Source of the DNA: Verrucomicrobiota bacterium
GTDB lineage: Bacteria > Verrucomicrobiota > Verrucomicrobiia > Chthoniobacterales > JACTMZ01
DNA length: 48,113 nt
Direction of reading: 5' to 3'
Assembly: GCA_027624625.1 (NCBI GenBank)
Contig: JAQBWH010000012.1
Coordinates: 1-48,113, forward strand
Shown here: piece by piece, positions 32,729-42,242 of the stretch
How the letters are laid out: each line of letters opens with the position of its first letter
How positions within the stretch are numbered: the stretch's first letter is position 1
Translations under genes and position numbers: made by a program
Notes under the pieces: model-generated
Database searches by the model: none
Told to the model about the DNA's origin: nothing
What the model saw: only the letters and a program-made list of their open reading frames with translations

Positions 32729-33370
32729 ATGAAAACGCTCTACCTCATACGCCACGGCGAAACCGACCACAACAAAGAGGGCCTCGCCATGGGCCACCTC
32801 GACTCACCACTCAACGAGCGCGGGCAACGCCAAGCGCAGCAGACCGCCGCCTGGCTGGCCGGCCGCCCCATCGCACGCCTGGTGAGCAGCGATTTGTCCC
32901 GGGCCCTCGACACGGCCGCTCCACTCGGTGCCGCCCTCAGCCTGGAGGTCGAGCCGGATTCCCGGTTGCGGGAGCTGTCCTTCGGCCTTTTTGAAGGACG
33001 CAAGGTGGACGACTGCGCCGTCGATCATCCGGAGATCGTGGCCCGCTGGCGCTCCGGAGAATTCGATTTCGCCCCGCCCGGCGGAGAAACGCGCCGCGCC
33101 CTCATGGCCCGCACGCGGGTGGTCCTCGATGAAATACTGGCCGGCGCGGCGGAACATGTCGCCTTGGTCACCCACGGCGGCACACTCAACGCGCTGCATA
33201 CCCACCTGATCGAGGACGGACACCCGCAACCGCGCGAATGCATCCACCGGGCTTTCCGTTTTCACAACGCCTCGGTCAGCATGGCGGTGCATAGCGGCGA
33301 CCACTGGCGCTTTCTGGTCGTCAATTCCACCTTCCACCTCGACGAGGAACCGCGGCAGTTGCTGCACTGA
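32729..33370 (+). CDS. Histidine phosphatase family protein (CobC/GpmB-like)
   Basis: A 213-aa member of the phosphoglycerate-mutase superfamily. Present are [19 protein letters not shown] (phospho-His9), [31 protein letters not shown] and the second-His motif [13 protein letters not shown]. The short length and the LRELSFG segment indicate a phosphatase of the GpmB/CobC/PhoE type rather than a true mutase. The substrate is unknown. It lies head to head with gpmA; the two are distant paralogues. Confidence 0.88.
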   Translation: MKTLYLIRHGETDHNKEGLAMGHLDSPLNERGQRQAQQTAAWLAGRPIARLVSSDLSRALDTAAPLGAALSLEVEPDSRLRELSFGLFEGRKVDDCAVDHPEIVARWRSGEFDFAPPGGETRRALMARTRVVLDEILAGAAEHVALVTHGGTLNALHTHLIEDGHPQPRECIHRAFRFHNASVSMAVHSGDHWRFLVVNSTFHLDEEPRQLLH

Positions 33371-33449
33371 CCACTCCCCGGAGGATCTCCATACTTTGGT
33401 CCCATGCCCGTCTTGTGATTTTCGGCGTGACCGGCCAATATCCTTCGCC

Positions 33450-34733
33450 ATGCGCATCGTCCGACCAAGCGACAAAATCTATGCCCGCGTTCTCCGCTCG
33501 CTCGACCGCCGCGCCGTGCCCGATCCCTCCGTTGAAAAGACCGTCCGCACCATCGTCGCGGAGGTGCAAAAAAACGGTGATCCCGCCCTGCTTCGCCTGA
33601 CCGAAAAATTCGGCGGCCCGAAACTGACCCGCGCCCAAATGCGCGTTCCCCCCAGTGCGCTCTTCGCGGCTTGGCAAGAACTCGACGCGCCCACCCGCCG
33701 CGCCCTCCAAGCCGCCCACCGCAACATCACCGCTTTTGCCCGGAAAAGCCTGCGCCGCGGATGGTCGGCCCGCAACGGACAAGGCGCCCGCACCGGCGAG
33801 CGCTTCGACCCCTTCCGGCGGGTCGGCATTTATGTGCCGGGGGGCACCGCACCGCTCGTCTCCACGGCCCTCATGACCTGCACCTATGCCGCGACCGCAG
33901 GCGTGAAAGAAATCGTCGCCGTGACTCCGGCCGGGCCCGACGGAAACATCAGTCCGGCCCTCCTCGCCGCCTTGCATCGGGCCGGCGCGACGGAAGTTTA
34001 TGGGGTGGGCGGGGCCCAAGCCATCGCCGCCCTCGCTCTCGGCACCAAAACCATCGCACCGGTCGACAAGATCTTTGGTCCGGGCAACCGCTTTGTCGTC
34101 GAGGCCAAGCGCCAACTCTTCGGCCGCGTGGCCATCGATTTGCTTCCCGGACCGAGCGAAATCCTGGTCATCGCCGACCGCACAGCCAACCCCGCGTGGG
34201 TCGCCGCCGATTTGCTGGCCCAAGCCGAACACGGGGCCGACAGCGGAGCGGTTCTCCTCACCGACTCGTGGCAAATTCTCGAGGCCACGGTGCGCGAAAT
34301 AGGAAAACAGGCGGCCACCCTGCCGCGCGGCGAAATCCTGCGCGCCTCGCTTAAAAATGCCACGCTTGTCATGGTCGCCACGATGGACGAAGCCGTCCGT
34401 CTGGCCAATGCCTACGCGTCCGAGCACGTCTCCTTGCAGGTCAAAAAACCGCGCGCGCTCGCCCCGCAATTGGTCACAGCCGGTGCCATTTTCCTCGGCG
34501 GTTACTCGCCCGTTGCGGTGGGCGATTTTCTGGCCGGTCCGAGCCACGAACTTCCCACCGGCGGCGCGGGCAAGTCGTTCGCCGGACTCACCGCCGACCA
34601 ATTCCAGCGCCGCACCAGTCTGGTCGAACTCGACCGCCGCTCCCTCGCCAAGTCCGTTCCTTTGGTCGAAGCGTTCGCCCGCGTGGAGGGACTGGACGCC
34701 CACGGACGTTCCGCCCGCATCCGCCTGGCATGA
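33450..34733 (+). CDS. hisD: Histidinol dehydrogenase
   Basis: Zn-dependent enzyme that oxidises histidinol to histidine in two NAD-linked steps. The 427-aa product has the signature run RVGIYVPGGTAPLVST, VYGVGGAQAIAALALGT, DKIFGPGNRFVVEAKRQ, IDLLPGPSEILVIAD, AQAEHGADSGAVLLT (Zn ligands) and FLAGPSHELPTGG. The ATG at 33450 was chosen from the family N-terminus; upstream codons are unrelated. Its stop overlaps the folP ATG (ATGA), so the pair is cotranscribed. Confidence 0.96.
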   Translation: MRIVRPSDKIYARVLRSLDRRAVPDPSVEKTVRTIVAEVQKNGDPALLRLTEKFGGPKLTRAQMRVPPSALFAAWQELDAPTRRALQAAHRNITAFARKSLRRGWSARNGQGARTGERFDPFRRVGIYVPGGTAPLVSTALMTCTYAATAGVKEIVAVTPAGPDGNISPALLAALHRAGATEVYGVGGAQAIAALALGTKTIAPVDKIFGPGNRFVVEAKRQLFGRVAIDLLPGPSEILVIADRTANPAWVAADLLAQAEHGADSGAVLLTDSWQILEATVREIGKQAATLPRGEILRASLKNATLVMVATMDEAVRLANAYASEHVSLQVKKPRALAPQLVTAGAIFLGGYSPVAVGDFLAGPSHELPTGGAGKSFAGLTADQFQRRTSLVELDRRSLAKSVPLVEAFARVEGLDAHGRSARIRLA

Positions 34734-35566
34734 TCTGGCGCACCAGTCGCCGCGCCTTCGATCTCGCCGACCGCGGACTGATCATGGGCATCGTCAATGT
34801 GACGCCGGATTCGTTCTCGGACGGCGGCCATTTTGCCCGGACCGACGATGCGGTCGGCCATGCTCTGCGTCTGGCCGACGAGGGCGCGGACATCCTCGAC
34901 ATCGGCGGCGAGTCGACCCGCCCGGGCGCTGCAGCCGTGACCTTGGAAGACGAACTGCGGCGCGTCATCCCGGTGATCGAAAAACTGGCCGGAAAAACTG
35001 CCGCCGCCCTGAGCATCGACACCTCGAAAGCCGAAGTGGCGCGGGCCGCGGCCGCGGCCGGGGCAGAGATCATCAACGATGTCACCGCCCTGCGGGGCGA
35101 TGACGATATGCCGCGCGTTGCCGCGGAGAGCGGATGCGCGGTCGTGCTCATGCACATGCAAGGCACGCCGCGCACCATGCAATTGAATCCGCACTACGAC
35201 GATGTGGTCGCCGAGGTGGCCGGACATCTCGTGCAGCGCGTGGCCGCAGCCCGCGCCGCTGGTCTCGGGCCGGAGCACATCGCCATCGACCCGGGCATCG
35301 GCTTCGGCAAGACGGTGGAGCACAACATGCAACTCATCACCGGCCTCGGACGATTCGCCGCACTGGGTCATCCGGTGCTGCTCGGCGCTTCGCGCAAATC
35401 GTTCCTCGCCACCTTGGCGCCATGTCCGGAGCTGGAAGATCGCGATCTACCCACCGCCGTTCTCACCGCGCTCGGCTACGGATCCGGCGCGCGCCTTTTC
35501 CGCGTCCACGCCGTCCAGGCCAACCTCCAAGCCCTCCGCCTCGCCGAGGCCTTGGCCGCCAGGTAG
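34730..35566 (+). CDS. folP: Dihydropteroate synthase
   Basis: Folate-pathway enzyme condensing pABA with dihydropterin pyrophosphate; the target of sulfonamides. The 278-aa TIM barrel shows GIVNVTPDSFSDGG, LDIGGESTRPGA, SIDTSKAEVARAA, IINDVTALRG, VLMHMQGTPRTMQ, IDPGIGFGKTVEHN, LLGASRKSFL and the C-terminal FRVHAV (family RVHDV, here Ala in place of Asp). Coupled to hisD by a four-base overlap. The final AGG-TAG lies inside a dispersed repeat, as in rsmI. Confidence 0.95.
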   Translation: MIWRTSRRAFDLADRGLIMGIVNVTPDSFSDGGHFARTDDAVGHALRLADEGADILDIGGESTRPGAAAVTLEDELRRVIPVIEKLAGKTAAALSIDTSKAEVARAAAAAGAEIINDVTALRGDDDMPRVAAESGCAVVLMHMQGTPRTMQLNPHYDDVVAEVAGHLVQRVAAARAAGLGPEHIAIDPGIGFGKTVEHNMQLITGLGRFAALGHPVLLGASRKSFLATLAPCPELEDRDLPTAVLTALGYGSGARLFRVHAVQANLQALRLAEALAAR

Positions 35567-35589
35567 GGCGCGGCGTCCCCGACGCGCCG
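35561..35589 (+). repeat. Dispersed 29-bp repeat, copy B (contains folP stop)
   Basis: It is 28/29 identical to 8909-8937. With T at 35576 it can also form the GCGTC-CCC-GACGC hairpin, which copy A cannot form perfectly. As in copy A, its first six bases are the last sense codon and stop of the upstream gene. The remaining 28 nt to the deacetylase stop hold nothing recognised. Confidence 0.8.
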
Positions 35590-35617
35590 GGAACCCAGCG
35601 GGTCCAGAGGCCCCGAT

Positions 35618-36364
35618 CTACCCCTCCACCCAGTCGCGGTAGCGGATCACTTTCCGCTCGGCCGCGGCCTCCCGCGCCAAACGTAGCGCTTGGGCACGTA
35701 TTTTGTCGTGGCCCCAATCCGGCGGATGCAATCCGAGCCGGGCCAGGGGGTTTTTCCGCAAACGCGAGGCCAGCCACGCGTTCCACCAGAGACTCACCGC
35801 CCGCCGCCAAGCACTACGCACGCTGTAGACCAGCGATTGCGAAGCTGTGTAGTCACCGCAACGCAAATCAAGCACGCCGCCCAACCTCGTGGTGTAGGCA
35901 AACCCGAGATTCCGCGCCGCCCGCTCCGCCTCGTCGCCGAGCAACCACGCCGGGGCGATGAAGCCAATCACCTCCAACCCCGCCCCGGTCAACTTCTCGC
36001 GCCCGCGCCCCATCCGGCCCCGCGCCGTCTCGTAGTCCAAATCATAAAACTCGCCCTCCCCCGCCGTGTAATGCTCGGTGACAATTTTCCGGGTCCATCC
36101 CCCGCCGCCCGCTTTCTCCCGCCGGTGGTAGAACCCGTGCAGCACCATCTCGTGCCCCGCCGCCTCTTTCTCCCGAAGCCACGCGAGAAAACCGGAATCC
36201 TGGTCGATATCCGCCCGGTGGTGATGGTCGGGCACCACCAGCAAAGACGTCACTCCCACCCCCGCTTCCGCCAGATCGCGCAGCATCACCTCGACCCTGT
36301 CTCGGGTCAGCGGGCTGACATCGTGGACAGAGACCGCCAGCAATCTTTGCCGCACCACATTCAT
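35618..36364 (-). CDS. DUF2334 / polysaccharide deacetylase-like protein
   Basis: A 248-aa carbohydrate-esterase-4-related protein. The metal-site motifs are LAVSVHDVSPLT near the start and MVLHGFYHRRE later; IGFIAPAWLLGDEAERA and LGLHPPDW complete the DUF2334 pattern. Such proteins are predicted deacetylases acting on a sugar or lipid-linked substrate, not known here. I chose the ATG at 36364, which has GGGGGAAGA at a good distance; a TTG five codons upstream is less likely. Only 18 nt separate it from divergent ftsH. Confidence 0.85.
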   Translation of the reverse strand: MNVVRQRLLAVSVHDVSPLTRDRVEVMLRDLAEAGVGVTSLLVVPDHHHRADIDQDSGFLAWLREKEAAGHEMVLHGFYHRREKAGGGGWTRKIVTEHYTAGEGEFYDLDYETARGRMGRGREKLTGAGLEVIGFIAPAWLLGDEAERAARNLGFAYTTRLGGVLDLRCGDYTASQSLVYSVRSAWRRAVSLWWNAWLASRLRKNPLARLGLHPPDWGHDKIRAQALRLAREAAAERKVIRYRDWVEG

Positions 36365-36382
36365 TTGATCTTCCCCCAAGCC

Positions 36383-38467
36383 ATGCTAAAGGTTCATTCT
36401 TCCAGATCCGTGTCGTCAAACAATACCAACAAACCCGAAGATCAACGCCCCCGCGGCGGCGATCCTGACCCCCAATTCAACTGGAGAGGACTTCTCCTCT
36501 TCGCCGTTGCCTTCGCCCTCATCGGCGGCGCTTTCATTTTCCGTGGCGGAAACCTCGCCCAAGTCGAAGAACTCACTTACCCGAAATTCTCCACCCTCCT
36601 GGCCGAGGGAAAAATCGTCTCCACCCAAGAAAAGCCGGTCGAGCTCGTGGTCGAAGAAGGCCGCAACACCCAGACCATTTCCGGCTACTACCGCAAGATG
36701 GTCACCGTTCCGCCGGCGACCGAACCCGAGGAACGCCTCGTCGCCTTCCGCACCCCCATCTTCATGCCCTTCAACGGCGAAGCCTTGGAAAAGCAACTGG
36801 CCAAAGCCGGCATCACGCCGTCTGTCCGCTCGGAATCCAATCTCTTGGCCACCACGCTCATCGGGTTCCTCCCCATCCTCCTCTTTCTCGTCATTCTCTA
36901 TTTCATCTTCCGTTCACAACTCAAAATGGCCGGCCGCGGTGCTTTCAACTTCGGCAAAAGCAAAGCCCGCATGATGGCGCGAGACAAAAACAAGATCACC
37001 TTCAAGGATGTCGCCGGGGTCGAAGAGGCAAGGGAAGAAGTCTCCGAACTGGTTGACTTCCTCCGCGACCCGAAAAAATTCCAGAAGCTCGGCGGCCGCA
37101 TCCCCAAAGGGGTTCTCATGGTCGGCCCTCCCGGCACCGGCAAAACCCTCCTCGCCCGCGCCATCGCCGGTGAGGCCGATGTCCCGTTCTTCAGCATCAG
37201 CGGTTCCGACTTCGTCGAAATGTTCGTCGGGGTCGGCGCCTCGCGCGTCCGCGACATGTTCGAACAAGGCCGCAAAAGCGCCCCCTGCCTCATCTTTATC
37301 GACGAAATCGATGCGGTCGGACGTCACCGCGGCCACGGCATGGGCGGCGGACACGACGAACGCGAGCAGACGCTCAACGCGCTCCTCGTCGAGATGGACG
37401 GTTTCGACGCGCAGGATGGCGTCATCATCATTGCTGCAACCAACCGTCCCGACGTCCTCGACCCCGCCCTCCTCCGCCCCGGCCGTTTCGACCGCCAAGT
37501 CACGGTCAACCTTCCCGACGTGCGCGGCCGCGAAGAAATCCTCCGGGTCCACATCAAAAAGGTGAAAGTGGCCGACAGCGTCGACCTCGCGGTCATCGCC
37601 CGCGGCACCCCCGGCTATTCCGGCGCCGAGTTGGCCAACGTGATCAACGAAGCCGCCCTCCTCGCCGCGCGCAAAGGACTCAAAGCCATCACCACGCGCG
37701 AACTCGAGGAAGCGCGGGACAAAGTCCGCTGGGGCAAAGAACGCCGCAGCTTGGCCATCAGCGAAAAGGAAAAAGAAGTCACCGCCTACCACGAGGCCGG
37801 CCACGCCCTCCTGCTCGAACTCCTCGAGCACACCGCCCCGCTTCACAAGGTGACCATCATCCCTCGCGGCCCCTCCCTCGGCTCCACCATGTGGCTGCCG
37901 GAAGAAGACAAATACAACACCCGCCGCAAAGAACTCCTCGACCACCTCGTCGTCATCATGGGTGGCCGGGTGGCCGAAGACATCACCTTCGGTGACGTGA
38001 CCAGCGGCGCCCGCGGCGACATCAAGCAAGCCACCGGCATCGCCCGTAAAATGGTCTGCCAGTGGGGCATGAGCGAGAAGCTCGGAATGATCGAATACGG
38101 CGATGGTGACGAACCCGTCTTCCTCGCCCGCGACTTCAATCGCACGCGCGACTACAGCGAATCCACCGCGCAGGCCATCGATGCCGAAGTGAAACTGCTC
38201 ATCGATGAAGCCTACGGCCGCGCCAGCAAACTCCTCACCGAGAAGCGCCCGCAACTTGAAATCATCGCCAAAGCCCTCCTCGAATGGGAAACCCTCGAGG
38301 GATCGCAAATCCGCGACCTCATTGCGCACGGCGAAATGAAAAATCCGCCGCACCGTGACCCGCCCCCGCCTCCCATTCCGACCGAAGTCGTCCCCGTAGC
38401 CAGCACCGAGGAAAGGAAAAGCAACGAGGGTTCGCTCCCCGGTGGCCTCACGCCCGTCCCGGCTTGA
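36383..38467 (+). CDS. ftsH: ATP-dependent zinc metalloprotease FtsH
   Basis: Membrane-bound AAA+ protease for quality control of membrane and short-lived proteins. 694 aa. Two membrane segments (about 35-52, [18 protein letters not shown]; about 157-175, [18 protein letters not shown]) flank a periplasmic domain. Walker A is [12 protein letters not shown] (G248), Walker [15 protein letters not shown], the second region of homology [19 protein letters not shown], and the zinc site HEAGH (470-474) with a later acidic ligand. The C-terminal tail is proline-rich. The ATG at 36383 is preceded by no clear ribosome site. It has a longer, hydrophilic N-terminus than E. coli FtsH. Confidence 0.97.
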   Translation: MLKVHSSRSVSSNNTNKPEDQRPRGGDPDPQFNWRGLLLFAVAFALIGGAFIFRGGNLAQVEELTYPKFSTLLAEGKIVSTQEKPVELVVEEGRNTQTISGYYRKMVTVPPATEPEERLVAFRTPIFMPFNGEALEKQLAKAGITPSVRSESNLLATTLIGFLPILLFLVILYFIFRSQLKMAGRGAFNFGKSKARMMARDKNKITFKDVAGVEEAREEVSELVDFLRDPKKFQKLGGRIPKGVLMVGPPGTGKTLLARAIAGEADVPFFSISGSDFVEMFVGVGASRVRDMFEQGRKSAPCLIFIDEIDAVGRHRGHGMGGGHDEREQTLNALLVEMDGFDAQDGVIIIAATNRPDVLDPALLRPGRFDRQVTVNLPDVRGREEILRVHIKKVKVADSVDLAVIARGTPGYSGAELANVINEAALLAARKGLKAITTRELEEARDKVRWGKERRSLAISEKEKEVTAYHEAGHALLLELLEHTAPLHKVTIIPRGPSLGSTMWLPEEDKYNTRRKELLDHLVVIMGGRVAEDITFGDVTSGARGDIKQATGIARKMVCQWGMSEKLGMIEYGDGDEPVFLARDFNRTRDYSESTAQAIDAEVKLLIDEAYGRASKLLTEKRPQLEIIAKALLEWETLEGSQIRDLIAHGEMKNPPHRDPPPPPIPTEVVPVASTEERKSNEGSLPGGLTPVPA

Positions 38468-38496
38468 GGCCTTGGTGGAGGCGACTGTTTCGGCCT

Positions 38497-41193
38497 TCAG
38501 ATTCCGGCCAGTTTTCTCGCCGCTTGCAGCGAATCAATCTCCGCCAGCCTTTTGTCCTTCCGCAACGCCTTGATCCGCGGAAAGCGCAAGGCCAGCCCGC
38601 TCGGATGCCGGGTGCTGGGCTGAATCGAATCGAACGCCACCTCGATGACCAATTCCGGCTTCACCTCGTGGAGGCGACCTTTGACCCGTTGCACGCGGTC
38701 GAGAAACCACGGGGTCAACCCGGCGATCTCCTCGTCCGTCAGCCCGGAGTAAGCCTTGCCAATGGTCAAGAGCGACCCACTTGCCTCGTCGCGCACCGCA
38801 AAGGTGTAATCGCTCAAGACTTCGCGGCGGCGGCCATGACCGTATTCCACGCCCGTCACCACGACATCCAGGGTGGCGAATTCCTTTTTCAATTTGACCC
38901 AAGCCAAACCGCGCCGCCCCGGCGTGTAAGGGCTTTGCGGATCTTTGCCGACCAACCCTTCGTTTCCCCGGGCCCGCGCGGCGCGGAATTCTTCCTCCAC
39001 CGCCCCCGCACTTTCCACCCGCGTTGCCCGGGCGACCGACAACGGCCCGCCCAGCGGCAACTGCTCCAGCACCGCGCGGCGCTCGTGCCATGGCTGGCGC
39101 AAGAGGGTAGTGCCATCCCGCCATAACACGTCGAAAGCCACGAACTCCACCGGAATATCTTCGGTCATAAACAAGTCCGCATCCCGCCGGTTGAGCCGCT
39201 TTTGCAGATCGAAAAAAGTAAGCCTCCGTCCCGCCATGGAGGCCAGAATTTCGCCATCGAGCACGACCGGACCCGGCAACTTCGCCGCCGCCGCGGCGAT
39301 TTCTGGAAACTGCGCGGTGACAGACCGCAAATCACGCGAAAAAATCTCGCACCGTCCATCCGCCACATGAACCTGCGCCCGAATGCCGTCGTATTTGTTC
39401 TCCACCCAAACCGACGCACGCGTTCCGGAGAGACGTCCCCAGAGGGCAGCACCATCCGGCTCGGATCCGGCCAGCATGCATTTGACCGGATGAAAAACCC
39501 GCAGCCCTGCCGCTTCCAGTTCGCCCCTCTTCGCCGCGACCGCCAGCACTCCCATGTCCCCCAGCAGCATACCCGCTTCGCGCACGCCCTCGGGTTCCGC
39601 CCCAAAGGCCGAGGCAATGGCCTCCTCAAGCAAACCCTCCTTCAGCCCGATGCGCAGGTCACCGGTGAGGATGCGCACCACATAAGATGCTTCCAGCGCT
39701 TGGCAGGAGGCAAAGAATTCGCCGAGCAATGCCTGTCTGCCCACCGGACCACGGGTCCCGGCCAATCCGTCGAACAGAGCCTGCACCGCCGCAAGGCTGA
39801 AAGCCACGGAACCCGGCCGACCCACCATGATTTCCCGCGCGGCCAATCCTGCGTCATTGCACCGCCGCGAAATGGCACGCACCTCGTCCTCGCCCCGTCC
39901 GGAGGCTGCGCCCAAGGCCCGGCGTAAAACCGCCCAACCGCTTTGCGCACTGCGTCCATCCGTCGCGGCAAAAGGCTGGCCGGTGAACCAAGTCGCTGCA
40001 CGTGGCAAATCCGCATCATCCAGGGAACGAAGATAAGCGGCCAGAAGGGAGGTCTTGGCCAACCTTCCCGTGGCACCCGCCACCGCCTGACCGACCGCGC
40101 AAAATTTCCCGAAGTCCGAATCCGGGACGCCCTCCTCCGCCTCCGTGTCGATTCGCGGAGCGGGACGAGCCACGAATCCGGGGAACTCCAACTGGTCCGG
40201 ACTGACCAAGGACCACGCTTCCATCCCCCTCTCGCGCAAATCGCGGGCGAATTCGGAAGCATAGCCATGCAGGGTGAGCACACGATCCGGCCGGACCAGC
40301 TCGACATACCGCAGGAGATCGTCGTATCCCGCGTGGTCGCTCAAGGGAAAGACCGCGTCCACTTGGTAGCGATGAGCCGCCCCGGGAGTCATGGCCCACC
40401 CGGTCAGCATGGCCACGCGGCGCTTCTTGATCCGCTGGATCATGCGCGAACCGCGCACACTGGGTGGACAAATCAGGACATGACCACCCGTGCCCGACGC
40501 CTCATATTCGGCAAAGTCCGGAACGCCCGGGACAAACTGGCGGTAAATCTCGGTCAGTTTCGCCACCGCCCCGTGGAGCATCGGCTTCAATCCCGCCGCC
40601 GCCACGGCGCAAAGAATCTCCTGCGCCTTGCCCAGCGAATAGCCCAAGAGCACCGGTACCTCGCCATCCTCCAAAGCTTCGCGGCAAAATTTCACCATCT
40701 CGGCGAGCACTTGCTCGGTCGGTGGAAAAACGAACTCCGGCTTTCCAAAGGTTGTTTCCATGATCAGCGTCTCGGCCCCTCGCCAAGCAATTGGCTCGCT
40801 CGACAGACCCGCCCGCAATTTGAAGTCACCCGTGTAAAGCAAGCTCCCGCCCTCCGTCTCGAGATGCAATTGCGCCGACCCGTGGACGTGACCCGCCGGG
40901 AGTAAAGTGAATTGCGCCCCACGCAGCTCGCGCGGCTCGCCGAATTCAAGCACATGCTCCTGCCGCGAGGCACCGATCCGCGACCGCATCAACCGGGACG
41001 TCCCCGCCGAAAGGATGGTTTCCCGATGCTTTCCCGCATGGTCGCTGTGCGCGTGGGAAACAAAGGCCAAGCCCTGCGGGACCCGCGGATCCATCCACAA
41101 GTCGATCGCAGGCACCAAGACCCCGCCGCGATAAGCCACCTCAATCACGCCCGGATCCTCCCCCGGGGCCAAGGTATCCTTGGGCCCGGCCAT
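38497..41193 (-). CDS. Fused ligase-associated MBL exonuclease and ATP-dependent DNA ligase
   Basis: An 898-aa protein joining two DNA repair enzymes normally encoded separately. Residues about 15-335 form a metallo-beta-lactamase nuclease of the ligase-associated type: VSHAHSDHAG (H47, H49, D51, H52), LPAGHVHGSAQ, YTGDFKLR, PLSDHAGYDDLL. From about 360 onward is an ATP-dependent ligase: N-terminal helical domain, adenylation motif WVENKYDGIRAQVH (nucleophile K600), VVLDGEILA, FVAFDVLW, EGLVGKDPQSPYTPGRRGL and WVKLKKEF. In other bacteria these partners occur next to an Lhr-type helicase and a PdeM phosphoesterase; neither is nearby here. Convergent with ftsH over 29 nt. Confidence 0.93.
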   Translation of the reverse strand: MAGPKDTLAPGEDPGVIEVAYRGGVLVPAIDLWMDPRVPQGLAFVSHAHSDHAGKHRETILSAGTSRLMRSRIGASRQEHVLEFGEPRELRGAQFTLLPAGHVHGSAQLHLETEGGSLLYTGDFKLRAGLSSEPIAWRGAETLIMETTFGKPEFVFPPTEQVLAEMVKFCREALEDGEVPVLLGYSLGKAQEILCAVAAAGLKPMLHGAVAKLTEIYRQFVPGVPDFAEYEASGTGGHVLICPPSVRGSRMIQRIKKRRVAMLTGWAMTPGAAHRYQVDAVFPLSDHAGYDDLLRYVELVRPDRVLTLHGYASEFARDLRERGMEAWSLVSPDQLEFPGFVARPAPRIDTEAEEGVPDSDFGKFCAVGQAVAGATGRLAKTSLLAAYLRSLDDADLPRAATWFTGQPFAATDGRSAQSGWAVLRRALGAASGRGEDEVRAISRRCNDAGLAAREIMVGRPGSVAFSLAAVQALFDGLAGTRGPVGRQALLGEFFASCQALEASYVVRILTGDLRIGLKEGLLEEAIASAFGAEPEGVREAGMLLGDMGVLAVAAKRGELEAAGLRVFHPVKCMLAGSEPDGAALWGRLSGTRASVWVENKYDGIRAQVHVADGRCEIFSRDLRSVTAQFPEIAAAAAKLPGPVVLDGEILASMAGRRLTFFDLQKRLNRRDADLFMTEDIPVEFVAFDVLWRDGTTLLRQPWHERRAVLEQLPLGGPLSVARATRVESAGAVEEEFRAARARGNEGLVGKDPQSPYTPGRRGLAWVKLKKEFATLDVVVTGVEYGHGRRREVLSDYTFAVRDEASGSLLTIGKAYSGLTDEEIAGLTPWFLDRVQRVKGRLHEVKPELVIEVAFDSIQPSTRHPSGLALRFPRIKALRKDKRLAEIDSLQAARKLAGI

Positions 41194-41261
41194 AACCTTG
41201 CTGGAAACCCGTTCCCATGCCGATATACTGTGCGGGCGACGCTCCAGTCGTGCTGCATCTC

Positions 41262-42143
41262 ATGTCCGTTCCACAAAGCATCATCGCCATAGTCTACGAC
41301 TACGACCAGACCCTGAGCCCGAATTATATGCAGGAAGAAGCGATTTTTCCGCACTTTGGGATCGACGGAAAACAATTCTGGCAGCGCTGCGGTGAGCTCG
41401 TGCAGAAACACGGCTTCGAACACGAATTGGCCTACATGAAGGCGCTGCTCGATTACCTCGAGCCGGACCGCCCGACCAACGCCCAACTCCGCGAACTCGG
41501 GGCAAAACTCAGCTTCTTTCCCGGCATCCCTCACATGTTCGAGGAATTCAAATCCGGGCTCCTCACCCCCGAACATCAGGCCCATGGCATCGGCGTCGAG
41601 CACTACATTGTCAGCTCCGGACTGAAAGAACTTATCGTCGGCAGCCGGATCGAACCTTATGTCCGCAAAATTTTCGGCTGCGAATACGCCGAGGACAATG
41701 ACGGCCACATCACCTTCCCCAAGCGCGTCATCAGCCACACCCAAAAGACGCAATTTCTCTTCCGCATCAACAAGGGCATGCTCGACCTCTGGCAGGACGT
41801 CAACGATCACATGCCGCCCGAACTGCGGCCCGTCCCGTTCCAAAACATGATCTATGTCGGCGACGGACCGACCGATGTCCCTTGCTTCACCGTGATGAAA
41901 CAAACCGGCGGCCGCGCCATCGCGGTTTACAACCCGGAAGATCAATCGCGGGTCAGTTTCAAAAAGAGCTATCAACTCACCGCCCACGCCGACCGGGTCA
42001 AGCACATCGCCCCCGCCGACTACCGCCCGGGCAGCCACCTGCGCCTTCTCCTCGAAGAAATGATCCTGGAAATCGCCGACAGCATCGTGGAAGGCCGCCG
42101 CGAAGACCTCGAAGCCGGCACGGTGCGCGCACCGAGGCATTAA
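41262..42143 (+). CDS. HAD-family phosphatase (phosphoserine-phosphatase-like)
   Basis: A 293-aa cytoplasmic haloacid-dehalogenase-fold hydrolase. The four motifs are AIVYDYDQTLSP (nucleophile Asp with DxDxT), YIVSSGLKELI (Thr/Ser), a lysine downstream (near SHTQKTQFLF), and MIYVGDGPTDVPCFTVMK (acidic pair). A helical cap lies between residues 20 and 115. The layout recalls phosphoserine phosphatase-like HADs but substrate is not known. I chose the ATG at 41262 because conserved sequence follows within ten residues. It is divergent from the ligase fusion by 68 nt. Confidence 0.85.
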   Translation: MSVPQSIIAIVYDYDQTLSPNYMQEEAIFPHFGIDGKQFWQRCGELVQKHGFEHELAYMKALLDYLEPDRPTNAQLRELGAKLSFFPGIPHMFEEFKSGLLTPEHQAHGIGVEHYIVSSGLKELIVGSRIEPYVRKIFGCEYAEDNDGHITFPKRVISHTQKTQFLFRINKGMLDLWQDVNDHMPPELRPVPFQNMIYVGDGPTDVPCFTVMKQTGGRAIAVYNPEDQSRVSFKKSYQLTAHADRVKHIAPADYRPGSHLRLLLEEMILEIADSIVEGRREDLEAGTVRAPRH

Positions 42144-42242
42144 AAGCAGGCCACGGCTTAAAGAAAATTTTTGCCGGACCCGGAAAAAGGTTCCGTTCTT
42201 GCCCTCCGGTTCTCCTCTTCTCTCTGTGGCTGAATAAACCCC

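Noticed and set aside
36914..38353. 479-codon minus-strand frame opposite ftsH
   Set aside because: Antisense shadow with a Phe/Asp/Glu-rich, domain-free translation.
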